Assembly (NCBI GenBank): GCA_018268895.1
Contig: JAFDVP010000001.1
Span: forward strand, 1,178,001 to 1,242,000
DNA from: Acidobacteriota bacterium
Lineage (GTDB): Bacteria; Acidobacteriota; Terriglobia; Terriglobales; Acidobacteriaceae
DNA: 64,000 nt
Direction of reading: 5' to 3'
Shown here: in pieces, positions 26,585 to 34,018 of the stretch
Position numbering within the stretch: position 1 is the first letter of the stretch
How the letters are laid out: each line of letters starts with the position of its first letter
The notes under the pieces: model-generated
Database searches by the model: none
Told to the model about the DNA's origin: nothing
The model's input: the letters and a program-made list of their open reading frames with translations, nothing else
Made by a program: the position numbers and the translations under genes

Positions 26585-27346
26585 ATGCCAAACATCCTCG
26601 ACTCATTTCGTCTGGACAATAAGGTTGCCCTCGTTACCGGCGCCGCTACCGGCCTAGGCGCCGCCATCGCGCAAGGGCTGGCCGATGCGGGCGCGACCGT
26701 GGCAGTGCATGGCAACCGCCGGGCAGCAACCGAGACGGCCGACGCCATCGGGCCAAAGGCTGTCGCCTTTCGCGCCGATCTCTCCAGTGCCACGGGAGCA
26801 GAGCAACTCTTCATGGAGGTCAAAGGGAAGCTTGGCCGCGTCGACATCCTGATTAACAACGCCGGCACCATCATTCGCCACAATGCGGACGAGTATCCGC
26901 TGGAAGACTGGATGACGGTGTTGCAGGTCAATCTGACCAGCGTCTTTCAGCTTTCGCAGCTTGCCGGGCGTGACATGATCGCTCGCAAGGCGCCGGGAAA
27001 GATCGTCAACATTGCTTCCCTGCTCAGCTTTCAGGGCGGCATCCGCGTCCCTGCGTATGCCGCGAGCAAGGGCGGAGTCGCGCAACTGACAAAGGCTCTG
27101 GCGAACGAGTGGGCGCCAAAGAACATCCAGGTTAACGCCATCGCGCCCGGCTACATTGCCACAACCAACACCGAGCCGCTACAAGCCGATGAGACCCGCA
27201 ATCGCCAGATACTCGAGCGCATTCCCGCAGGCCGATGGGGTGATCCGACCGACATCGCGGGAGCCGCGCTCTTTCTGAGCTCCCCTGCAAGCGACTACAT
27301 CACCGGCACGGTGTTGACCGTCGATGGTGGATGGATGGGCCGCTGA
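26585..27346 (+). CDS. kduD: 2-dehydro-3-deoxy-D-gluconate 5-dehydrogenase
   Basis: 253 residues, identical in length to E. coli KduD. Short-chain dehydrogenase features: NKVALVTGAATGLGAAIAQGL (cofactor glycine motif within), DILINNAGTI, IVNIASLLSFQGG (catalytic Ser region) and the active site YAASKGG, followed by INVQVNAIAPGYIATTNTEP-like text reading IQVNAIAPGYIATTNTEP, and ITGTVLTVDGGWMGR. It reduces 2,5-diketo-3-deoxygluconate to KDG with NAD(P)H. Divergent from kduI and convergent with the next dehydrogenase, only 8 bp away. Confidence 0.95.
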   Translation: MPNILDSFRLDNKVALVTGAATGLGAAIAQGLADAGATVAVHGNRRAATETADAIGPKAVAFRADLSSATGAEQLFMEVKGKLGRVDILINNAGTIIRHNADEYPLEDWMTVLQVNLTSVFQLSQLAGRDMIARKAPGKIVNIASLLSFQGGIRVPAYAASKGGVAQLTKALANEWAPKNIQVNAIAPGYIATTNTEPLQADETRNRQILERIPAGRWGDPTDIAGAALFLSSPASDYITGTVLTVDGGWMGR

Positions 27347-27354
27347 CGTAGCGG

Positions 27355-28431
27355 CTATTCAACCGGGAGCGCCACGCCTCCACGAGCGCTCGACAGATAC
27401 GCGGCCTCAACGGTCCGCATCGTGTCGATGGCGTCCTCAACGCTGGTTGGAAGTGTCTTAGCGTCTCCTTCGATGTAGGCCTGAAGCGATCCCATCGATC
27501 CCATAAAGGCGTCTGGAAACCAGTTGCCGGAGACGGGCACGGGCTTCCAGCCTTCGCCGTTGCGGAGCGCGTACTCAAAGTTGTCCGGTTCTCCGATGGG
27601 ATAGTTCAGGTTCACACCCATCTGCGCGCGCATGGCGCCGTTCATGCCCTCCCACTGCACAAAGCTCCGCTGCTTTTGCGGAGAGAAGTCGTGGCTGTGG
27701 TTGGTGTCGATGAAGACCCGCTTGTCGTCTCCATAATCGAAGACGATGACGCTCTTCGTCGATGCAAGATTCGGTGTTCTAGGGCTGCGGACTGTCTTGG
27801 CGTAAACGCTATTCGGATTGCCGAACCAGCTTCGAACCAGATCAATGTAATGGATGGAGTGATAGGTGATCTCAAGCCTCGGGGCCGTGTTCAGAAAGCT
27901 CCATAGTTCCCACGGCATGTGTACGCTGAGCGAGACTTCCATATCGTGCAATTCGCCCAACGCTCCGCTGGCGCTCATTGCACGCGCCACAAGCATGTTC
28001 GGCGCCCAGCGAAGCTGGAAGTTGACTGCGGCAACCAGCCCCTTGGCGCGGCAGATGCGCAGAATCTCAATGGCCTCGGCCAACGTATCGCCCATGGGCT
28101 TCTGTATAAGTACGGCCGAGCTATCTGGCAACTGGGGGAGGATGCTGGGAATCGCCTTCGCAGGAACCGCCACGTCAAAGATGGCGTTTGCAGGAGCAAA
28201 GCGGATGGCCTCACCAATCGAATCTGTCCCAAGCGGGACACTGAACCTCTTTGCCAGCGTCTCGGCGCGCTCGCGATTGACGTCAACCAGCGCGGTGACG
28301 GGAAAGCCAGCCTTCGCATATGCCGGCAAATGGGCATCGTGAACAATGCCGCCTGAACCGATCATCACAACAGGCCGTGGCGTTCGCGGCTTCGGTTCAG
28401 AGACATCGCGCAGGATATCTTCGATGTTCAT
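27355..28431 (-). CDS. Gfo/Idh/MocA family oxidoreductase
   Basis: 358 residues from ATG 28431 (MNIEDILRDVSEPK); AGGAG lies 11 bases upstream, whereas the GTG at 28443 would overlap it. Rossmann motif VVMIGSGGIVHDAHLPAY; the usual EKP is QKP in LIQKPMGDTLAEA. C-terminal substrate domain with ITYHSIHYIDLVRSWFG, carrying the His/Asp typical of the family. A sugar or sugar-acid dehydrogenase; its position beside kduD and divergent from the nickel/Lar locus suggests sugar-acid metabolism, which is inference. A 13-bp-arm inverted repeat lies in its promoter region. Confidence 0.9.
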   Translation of the reverse strand: MNIEDILRDVSEPKPRTPRPVVMIGSGGIVHDAHLPAYAKAGFPVTALVDVNRERAETLAKRFSVPLGTDSIGEAIRFAPANAIFDVAVPAKAIPSILPQLPDSSAVLIQKPMGDTLAEAIEILRICRAKGLVAAVNFQLRWAPNMLVARAMSASGALGELHDMEVSLSVHMPWELWSFLNTAPRLEITYHSIHYIDLVRSWFGNPNSVYAKTVRSPRTPNLASTKSVIVFDYGDDKRVFIDTNHSHDFSPQKQRSFVQWEGMNGAMRAQMGVNLNYPIGEPDNFEYALRNGEGWKPVPVSGNWFPDAFMGSMGSLQAYIEGDAKTLPTSVEDAIDTMRTVEAAYLSSARGGVALPVE

Positions 28432-28459
28432 CGGCAAATTCACTCCTTTTTTACTGGCA

Positions 28460-28491
28460 CAAGTAAAATTCTATTCCCAGAATTTTACTTG
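28460..28491. promoter_or_regulatory. 32-bp perfect inverted repeat in divergent promoter region
   Basis: CAAGTAAAATTCT (28460-28472) and its exact reverse complement AGAATTTTACTTG (28479-28491) flank ATTCCC. It is AT-rich, lies between the divergent Gfo/Idh (start 28431) and transporter (start 28547) genes, and has the size and form of a dimeric-repressor operator, reminiscent of ROK/XylR sites. As it sits between two starts, a terminator is unlikely. Confidence 0.6.
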
Positions 28492-28546
28492 ACCTTGACT
28501 GTTTCATTGCTTGCACCATGGCCTGTCACGCCGTAACCTACCCAAG

Positions 28547-29302
28547 ATGCTCCCGGCGCTCGAACTCGCTTTGCTTTCATGCGTTCTGCTCGGTCTTCGG
28601 CACGGTTTTGACTACGACCATCTCGCTGCAATCACCGATATTACAAGCGTTCAGCGCAACTGGCGCGAAGGCATGAAGCTGGGACTGCTCTACGCGCTGG
28701 GGCACGCCTTCACCGTCGGGCTGCTTGGCTCTGGAGTCATCTTCCTGCATCTCCGCCTGCCTGCGGGAATGGATGAGGCTGGTCAACGGCTGGTGGGAGC
28801 GACGCTGATAGCGCTGGCTCTCTACGTTTTGGTCGCTTTTTTGCGTAGGGGTTCATTGCAACATCGGCATCCTGTGCCTTCAAGCCGTATTGCATTGATG
28901 ATTACAGGCCTTCGTTATGCTGCATGGTACCTGCGTAAGCTTATTGCACCGAGAACGCCTCAGCCTGAGGCCTTTGCGTTTCGTTATGACCGCAGTTCGG
29001 TCTTCTTCGTTGGAATCATCCACGGGCTTGGCGCGGAGACCCCATCGCAACTGCTTCTCTTTCTGCTGGCAGCCAACCTGGGTGGAACCAGCCGCGGATT
29101 TCTCGGTTTGTTTTGCTTCATTGCGGGACTCCTGGCAATGAACACGTTGATGACTGCATCTGCATCCGGACTTTTTGTCTCCAGCCGAAACAGACCGCGA
29201 TTGCAATTCGTGATGACTTCGTTGACAGCGGCATACAGCTTCATCGTCGGAACGGTCTTTTTGTTAGGAGTCAGCGACAGGCTGCCTCCCTTGCTCCACT
29301 AA
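28547..29302 (+). CDS. Nickel/cobalt (NicO/UreH-like) membrane transporter
   Basis: 251 residues from ATG 28547 (a TTG at 28511 is an alternative). Six or so hydrophobic segments. The second carries RHGFDYDHLAAITD, the H-x4-D-H nickel-binding motif of nickel/cobalt permeases (His19, Asp24, His25), followed by LLYALGHAFTVGLLGSG and, later, GIIHGLGAETPSQLLLFL, a repeat of the His-Gly pattern. It likely imports Ni2+. It is divergent from the Gfo/Idh gene and 26 bp upstream of the diketogulonate-reductase-like gene and then larE-larC-larB, which need nickel, so delivery of Ni for the pincer cofactor is the natural inference. Confidence 0.78.
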   Translation: MLPALELALLSCVLLGLRHGFDYDHLAAITDITSVQRNWREGMKLGLLYALGHAFTVGLLGSGVIFLHLRLPAGMDEAGQRLVGATLIALALYVLVAFLRRGSLQHRHPVPSSRIALMITGLRYAAWYLRKLIAPRTPQPEAFAFRYDRSSVFFVGIIHGLGAETPSQLLLFLLAANLGGTSRGFLGLFCFIAGLLAMNTLMTASASGLFVSSRNRPRLQFVMTSLTAAYSFIVGTVFLLGVSDRLPPLLH

Positions 29303-29328
29303 TTGGCTCATCTCCAAGGACTCAGGGT

Positions 29329-30339
29329 ATGATTCGCGTCCCGTTCCACGATCTCAACTCCGTTCTGTACAAGGCAATGCTCGACCTCGGCATACCAGAG
29401 GACCGCGCACGCCGCTGCGCTCAACTCTTTACCGAGACGACGCGCGATGGCATCTACACTCATGGGCTGAACCGCTTTCCCCGATTCTCGGCAATGGTAA
29501 AGAACGGTAGCATCCACGTCGATGCAATTCCTACGCTTACGGCTGCCTTTGGAGCCATCGAGCGATGGGATGGCAATCGAGGCATCGGCAATCTCAATGC
29601 TCAGGACTCTATGTCGCGAGCCATTGAGCTTGCGCGCAAGAACGGCATCGGTGCGGTGGCCCTGGCGAATTCAAACCACTGGATGCGAGGCGGCGCCTTC
29701 GGTTGGCAGGCAGCGGACCAAGGCATGTTCGCCATCTGCTGGTCGAACACCCTCGCCAACGTTCCGGCGTGGGGAGCGACGACTCCGGCAATCGGCAACA
29801 ACCCACTGGTACTGGCTGTGCCCCGTGCAAACGGCAACATTGTGATCGATATGGCAACAAGCCAGTTCTCTTACGGAACACTTGCCTCTTACAGCAAACG
29901 CGGTGTTCCGCTGCCGGTCCCCGGCGGCTACGACTCCGACGGCAACCTGACGGACGATGCTGGCGCGATTGAGAGATCGCAGCGATCCCTTCCAATTGGC
30001 TATTGGAAGGGATCGGGGCTGGCCGTGGTGCTTGATGCGATCGCCGCGATGCTCTCGGGTGGCACGGCCACACATCAGTTTCCCAAGGATCCGCAGCGGG
30101 AAGCAGGACAGTCCCAGGTCTTTCTTGTGATCGATCCGGCCAACCTTGCCACGGCATCGGAGCTGAACCATATCGCCGATGGCATCGTCGACTCGCTACG
30201 TCAGGCAACGCCCATTGACCCGGCCAAACCGATACGCTATCCGGGCGAACAGACGCTTCAGCTTCGCGAAGAAAATATGCGGCTTGGGGTCCCCGTCGAC
30301 GAAGACGTATGGCAGCAGGTGAGCGTGGGACGTTTGTAA
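29329..30339 (+). CDS. Ldh2/YiaK-family dehydrogenase (2,3-diketo-L-gulonate reductase-like)
   Basis: 336 residues from ATG 29329 with AAGGA upstream. It aligns by eye along its whole length with E. coli YiaK/DlgD: TTRDGIYTHGLNRFPRF (catalytic His45), GAIERWDGNRGIGNLNAQ, GAVALANSNHWMRGG, FAICWSNTLANVPAWGAT, DMATSQFSYGTL and LPIGYWKGSGLAVVLD. YiaK reduces 2,3-diketo-L-gulonate with NADH; others in the family act on lactate, malate or ureidoglycolate, so the substrate here is probably a sugar acid but not proven. Cytoplasmic dimer. Followed 62 bp later by larE in the same direction. Confidence 0.88.
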   Translation: MIRVPFHDLNSVLYKAMLDLGIPEDRARRCAQLFTETTRDGIYTHGLNRFPRFSAMVKNGSIHVDAIPTLTAAFGAIERWDGNRGIGNLNAQDSMSRAIELARKNGIGAVALANSNHWMRGGAFGWQAADQGMFAICWSNTLANVPAWGATTPAIGNNPLVLAVPRANGNIVIDMATSQFSYGTLASYSKRGVPLPVPGGYDSDGNLTDDAGAIERSQRSLPIGYWKGSGLAVVLDAIAAMLSGGTATHQFPKDPQREAGQSQVFLVIDPANLATASELNHIADGIVDSLRQATPIDPAKPIRYPGEQTLQLREENMRLGVPVDEDVWQQVSVGRL

Positions 30340-30401
30340 CAAAGGTGCAACTCGCGAAGCTCCTCACCATTCGATACCATCATGCTGTAGGAGATAACGA
30401 A

Positions 30402-31241
30402 ATGGATCTCGCGGCCAAACGCGATCTGCTTTTATCCACACTCCGTGGACTGGACAGCGTAATGGTGGCTTACTCTGGCGGGACCGACTCGGCCTATCTG
30501 GCGTACGCAGCGTATCAGGTCCTCGGCAATAAGATGCTGGCCGTTATCGCCGATTCGCCATCGCTGCCACGCGCCGAGCTGGCACGCGCGCTTGCGTTCA
30601 CGGCGACCCATGAAATCCCAACGCATATTCTGCAGACGACGGAGCTGGAGAATCCCGACTACCAGCGTAACGACTCACGGCGCTGCTTTTACTGTAAAGA
30701 CGAGCTATTTTCGCGGATGGAGATCGAACAGAAAGCGCGAGGCTTTCAACATCTGGCCTACGGCATGAATCTTGATGATCGAGGGGATTACCGCCCAGGC
30801 CAGCAGGCGGCAAACGAGCACCACGCGCTCGCTCCTCTGGTAACGGCACACCTCACCAAGCCTGAGATCCGGCGACTGGCCCATAAAGCGGGGCTGGATC
30901 TGTGGAACAAGCCCGCTTCAGCTTGCCTCTCTTCCCGCATTGAGTACGGACGTCCAGTCACCCGCGAAAACCTGTTACAGGTTGAACAGGCCGAAGCGGC
31001 CCTGCATGAGCTGGGCTTTCTCCGTGTTCGCGTGCGCCATCACGGAGAGATGGCACGCATCGAGATCGACCGCGTCGATTTACCTCGCGCACTCGATCTC
31101 GATGTACTCGACAGGATTACCGCATCTCTACGCCCCCTCGGCTTCACCTACATCACTCTCGATACTCAGGGATACCGATCAGGCTCGATGAACGACGTGC
31201 TTCCGGTCTCGTCGATCGCGCCGGCAGTCGTGAAACAATAG
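30402..31241 (+). CDS. larE: LarE, sulfur transferase for nickel-pincer nucleotide synthesis
   Basis: 279 residues from ATG 30402, where TAGGAG sits 8 bases upstream. PP-loop VAYSGGTDSAYLAY near residues 22-34 binds ATP; the sulfur-donor region is PASACLSSRIEYGRP (Cys175). LarE adenylates the nicotinate-derived precursor and inserts sulfur. Unlike the Lactiplantibacillus plantarum enzyme, which as I recall relies on a single sacrificial cysteine, this one also has RRCFYCKDE (Cys95, Cys98), giving a three-cysteine set that could hold a [4Fe-4S] cluster. Five bases before larC in the operon. Confidence 0.93.
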   Translation: MDLAAKRDLLLSTLRGLDSVMVAYSGGTDSAYLAYAAYQVLGNKMLAVIADSPSLPRAELARALAFTATHEIPTHILQTTELENPDYQRNDSRRCFYCKDELFSRMEIEQKARGFQHLAYGMNLDDRGDYRPGQQAANEHHALAPLVTAHLTKPEIRRLAHKAGLDLWNKPASACLSSRIEYGRPVTRENLLQVEQAEAALHELGFLRVRVRHHGEMARIEIDRVDLPRALDLDVLDRITASLRPLGFTYITLDTQGYRSGSMNDVLPVSSIAPAVVKQ

Positions 31242-31246
31242 CGACT

Positions 31247-32524
31247 ATGCGAATCGCATATCTCGACTGCTTCGCCGGAATCAGTGGCGACATGTTTATT
31301 GGATCTCTGCTCGACTCGGGCGCAGACCAGAGAGTGCTTGAGGATGCTGTCGCCGCACTGAATATCGGCGCATCGCTGAAGATCGAGCGAGTCGAACGAA
31401 GCGGTATCTCGGCCACAAAGGTTCATGTGCTTGAAGATGGGAAGATCGTCGATAAGGCGCCTGCTGCTAAAAGCACACAGCCGCAACATTCTCGTCACAC
31501 GATCCATTCGCACAAACACACTGAAACCCATTCGTACCGGCATGAAAGCCATGGAAGGCCGCTTAGTGCCATTCGTGACCTGATTCAAGCCACTCATCTC
31601 GCTGGGCCGGTCAAGCACACTGCTATTCACGCATTTGAGTTACTCGGCGCGAGTGAAGCAAAGATCCACAACGTGGAGATTGAAGATGTCCATTTTCACG
31701 AGGTGGGTGCGGTCGACGCCATCGTGGATATCGTCGCCGCCAGCGCAGGAATCCATTCCCTCAAAATTCATCAATGGTACTGTTCCCCGCTAAATGTCGG
31801 CGGGGGAACGGTTGACTGTTCGCATGGGCGCTTTCCTGTGCCCGCCCCCGCGACAGCCGACCTTCTTCGTGGCCTTCCAACCTATTCAGCGCATGTGCAA
31901 CAGGAACTTGTGACGCCGACAGGAGCAGCCATTGTTCGAGCGCTGTCGCCAACCTTTGGCGCGCAGCCTGCCATGCGTATCGAGCGGATTGGCTATGGCG
32001 CAGGCTCACGCAATCCAAAAGACTTCCCCAATGTGCTACGTCTTTCGATTGGCGACGCGGACAATGAGACGCAGTCTTCAGTTGCGGTTTTGGAGACCGC
32101 TATCGACGATCTCTCGCCGCAGATACTGGCGCATGTTGCAGAGAAGGCGCTTTCGCTAGGCGCTCTCGATGTGATGTCCACTGCGGTGCAGATGAAGAAG
32201 GGACGACTGGGGACGCTGATCACCATACTGGCCGACGATGCCCGTGTAGCTGTCCTCGAAGACCTTTTACTGCGCGAGACCAGTACGCTCGGCGTTCGCA
32301 TTCATCATGAGCGGAGAAGCATCCTCGATCGCAAACACGTAGTCGTGAATACGACTTACGGAGATATTCGAATAAAGATCGGTTCACGGACCGGCGAGAT
32401 CTTCAATGCCGCTCCAGAGTTTGACGATTGCCGTGTCGTCGCGGAGCAGCATGGAGTACCGGTGAAGCAAGTGCAGCAGGCAGCAATGGCGGCATACCTC
32501 GCGGGAGAAAAAGGCAACGCATGA
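31247..32524 (+). CDS. larC: LarC, nickel insertion enzyme for the pincer cofactor
   Basis: 425 residues, one uninterrupted frame. MRIAYLDCFAGISGDMFIGSL opens the conserved N-terminal domain; a histidine-rich stretch at residues 81-102 (HSRHTIHSHKHTETHSYRHE) probably binds nickel; EDVHFHEVGAVDAIVDIV, VGGGTVDCSHGRFPVPAPAT and ELVTPTGAAIV follow; the C-terminal LarC2 part includes TAIDDLSPQILAHV and MKKGRLGTLITIL. In L. plantarum full LarC requires a programmed frameshift joining larC1 and larC2; here the two are simply fused. It uses CTP to insert Ni into the dithio-nucleotide. Its stop overlaps the larB start by 4 bp. Confidence 0.94.
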   Translation: MRIAYLDCFAGISGDMFIGSLLDSGADQRVLEDAVAALNIGASLKIERVERSGISATKVHVLEDGKIVDKAPAAKSTQPQHSRHTIHSHKHTETHSYRHESHGRPLSAIRDLIQATHLAGPVKHTAIHAFELLGASEAKIHNVEIEDVHFHEVGAVDAIVDIVAASAGIHSLKIHQWYCSPLNVGGGTVDCSHGRFPVPAPATADLLRGLPTYSAHVQQELVTPTGAAIVRALSPTFGAQPAMRIERIGYGAGSRNPKDFPNVLRLSIGDADNETQSSVAVLETAIDDLSPQILAHVAEKALSLGALDVMSTAVQMKKGRLGTLITILADDARVAVLEDLLLRETSTLGVRIHHERRSILDRKHVVVNTTYGDIRIKIGSRTGEIFNAAPEFDDCRVVAEQHGVPVKQVQQAAMAAYLAGEKGNA

Positions 32525-33279
32525 ACCGCAACACCATTCTCGATCTCCTTGCTGCTGTGGAGCGAGGGGACTTGACTCCGGCCGCAGCCTCGGACCGGCT
32601 GACGAACCTTCCCTACGAAGATATCGACCACACAAAGATCGACCATCATCGCTCGTTGCGTAGTGGACTGCCTGAGGTCATCTATGCGGCTGGAAAATCG
32701 CCCGAGCAAACTGCGGAGATCTTCGCGCGCATGGCAGCGGCCGGTTCCGATGTACTTGCTACGAGAGCTGACGAAGCGACTGCGCGATGTGTCCAGGAAA
32801 AGACCCCTGCTGCCCTTTATCACATACAGGCCCGTGCCATTTCGTTGCGGCAATCCGAGGCTGTTGCAACGCATGGGCGTGTTGCGGTTGTATGCGCCGG
32901 GACAAGTGATATTCCTATTGGCGAAGAGGCCGCCGTCACTGCCGAGGTTTTCAACACGGCAGTGGCCCGGATATATGACGTTGGTGTCGCGGGCTTGCAC
33001 CGACTCCTCTCCGTGCGCGAAGAACTCACATCTGCCGATGCTGTGATCGTCTGCGCCGGGATGGAAGGAGCTCTACCCTCGGTCGTCGGAGGCCTGGTAG
33101 GGGTTCCAGTCATTGCCGTACCTACGTCTGTAGGTTACGGCGCATCGTTCAGCGGGGCTGCTGCCTTGCTGGGCATGCTCAACTCCTGCTCACCGAATGT
33201 GGTTGTGGTCAACATTGATAATGGGTTTGGCGCTGCATATACCGCAACGATGATCGCCCGAGGTTCGCAACGCCGATAG
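32521..33279 (+). CDS. larB: LarB, carboxylase/hydrolase of the nickel-pincer nucleotide pathway
   Basis: 252 residues from ATG 32521, ATGA-overlapping the larC stop. N-terminal LarB-specific segment (MNRNTILDLLAAVERGDLTP, LPYEDIDHTKIDHHRSLRSG, PEVIYAAGKSPEQT) and a C-terminal AIR-carboxylase-like domain: VAVVCAGTSDIPIGEEAA, ARIYDVGVAGLHRLLS, VIVCAGMEGALPSVVGGLVG and VPTSVGYGASFSGAAALLGM. LarB carboxylates nicotinic acid adenine dinucleotide and releases AMP, the first step of cofactor synthesis. No larA follows in this window. Confidence 0.94.
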   Translation: MNRNTILDLLAAVERGDLTPAAASDRLTNLPYEDIDHTKIDHHRSLRSGLPEVIYAAGKSPEQTAEIFARMAAAGSDVLATRADEATARCVQEKTPAALYHIQARAISLRQSEAVATHGRVAVVCAGTSDIPIGEEAAVTAEVFNTAVARIYDVGVAGLHRLLSVREELTSADAVIVCAGMEGALPSVVGGLVGVPVIAVPTSVGYGASFSGAAALLGMLNSCSPNVVVVNIDNGFGAAYTATMIARGSQRR

Positions 33280-33316
33280 TGTTCCCGAGCGGATAGTGCG
33301 CTGGTATGATCGAAAT

Positions 33317-33592
33317 ATGACACAGCTTGATGTTCTTTACCGCTACGGCGTTCCGCCAGCCGAAGCTGCTGCGCTTGCCATTGCTCGAATCCGTGAGGTC
33401 TACGGCGTCCGGCGGGTGACATTCGATGAAGCCGAGAAGACAGTGCGGGTTGAGTACGATGCCACCAGGTTGAATGAGGCCATGATTCATCAACTTCTGC
33501 GCCGGGCAGGATTGGATATCGTTGAGCGGCTCCCAATGTTTGCAGCGCCGGAACCTGTTCCCGAACTGGCTGCGCCTGCACCGGCTAAATAA
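33317..33592 (+). CDS. Small hypothetical protein with HMA-like ferredoxin fold
   Basis: 91 residues from ATG 33317 (MTQLDVLYRYGVPPAEAA). The pattern beta (MTQLDVLY), helix (AEAAALAIARIREVYG), beta (VRRVTFDEAEKTVRVEYD), helix (LNEAMIHQLLRRAGLD), beta (IVERLP) is that of heavy-metal-associated domains, but the CxxC metal pair is missing and the tail is Ala/Pro-rich. It lies 37 bp after larB in the same direction, so it may belong to the Lar transcript. No function assigned. Confidence 0.6.
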   Translation: MTQLDVLYRYGVPPAEAAALAIARIREVYGVRRVTFDEAEKTVRVEYDATRLNEAMIHQLLRRAGLDIVERLPMFAAPEPVPELAAPAPAK

Positions 33593-33620
33593 CTGTTGTA
33601 GGATTCAAAATGTATTCGCC

Positions 33621-33697
33621 GCGCCCGTAGCTCAGCTGGATAGAGCATCTGGCTTCGAACCAGAGGGTCGGAGGTTCGAGTCCTTCCGGGCGCACCA
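33621..33697 (+). tRNA. tRNA-Arg (anticodon TCG)
   Basis: Complete cloverleaf of 77 nt with encoded CCA: acceptor GCGCCCG/CGGGCGC, D-stem GCTC/GAGC, anticodon stem TCTGG/CCAGA with loop CTTCGAA (anticodon TCG), T-stem GGAGG/CCTTC with loop TTCGAGT. Reads CGA/CGG arginine codons. Confidence 0.96.
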
Positions 33698-33802
33698 GTT
33701 TCAATGATTTATTCCTGTAGCGAAGGCATGTTTCTTACGGCACCGGATTTGCTCTAAGCTCATAAATCCGTTATATTAAGAAGGTTGCTTCCAACGCAAT
33801 GT

Positions 33803-33879
33803 GCGCCCGTAGCTCAGCTGGATAGAGCAACTGGCTACGAACCAGTAGGTCGGACGTTCGAATCGTTCCGGGCGCACCA
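33803..33879 (+). tRNA. tRNA-Arg (anticodon ACG)
   Basis: 77-nt cloverleaf with encoded CCA, same acceptor and D-arm as the tRNA 105 bp upstream. Anticodon stem ACTGG/CCAGT, loop CTACGAA (anticodon ACG, where A34 is normally edited to inosine to read CGU/CGC/CGA), T-loop TTCGAAT. Confidence 0.96.
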
Positions 33880-34018
33880 TAATCTTCCTTCCGCATCCCA
33901 TTTTTCACAACAATCTCCGTATTGCGGGGCGTTGCCGCTATAGTTATGCCTACTGCGCGCTTTGTGAAACGTCGTATTCTCCAATGCGTGGACCGGCCTA
34001 AGGGAGATAGCCACAGCA

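Noticed and set aside
27339-27355. GCCGCT/AGCGGC hairpin between kduD and the convergent Gfo/Idh gene
   Set aside because: Short stem overlapping the stop codons and lacking a T tract; not convincing as a terminator.
29113-29328. Upstream extension of the YiaK-like protein
   Set aside because: Out-of-frame shadow inside the transporter gene; AAGGA and full family alignment begin at 29329.
33621-33879. Possible integration site or genomic island at the tRNA-Arg genes
   Set aside because: No integrase, direct repeat of the tRNA 3' end or compositional change nearby; the second copy is a full tRNA.
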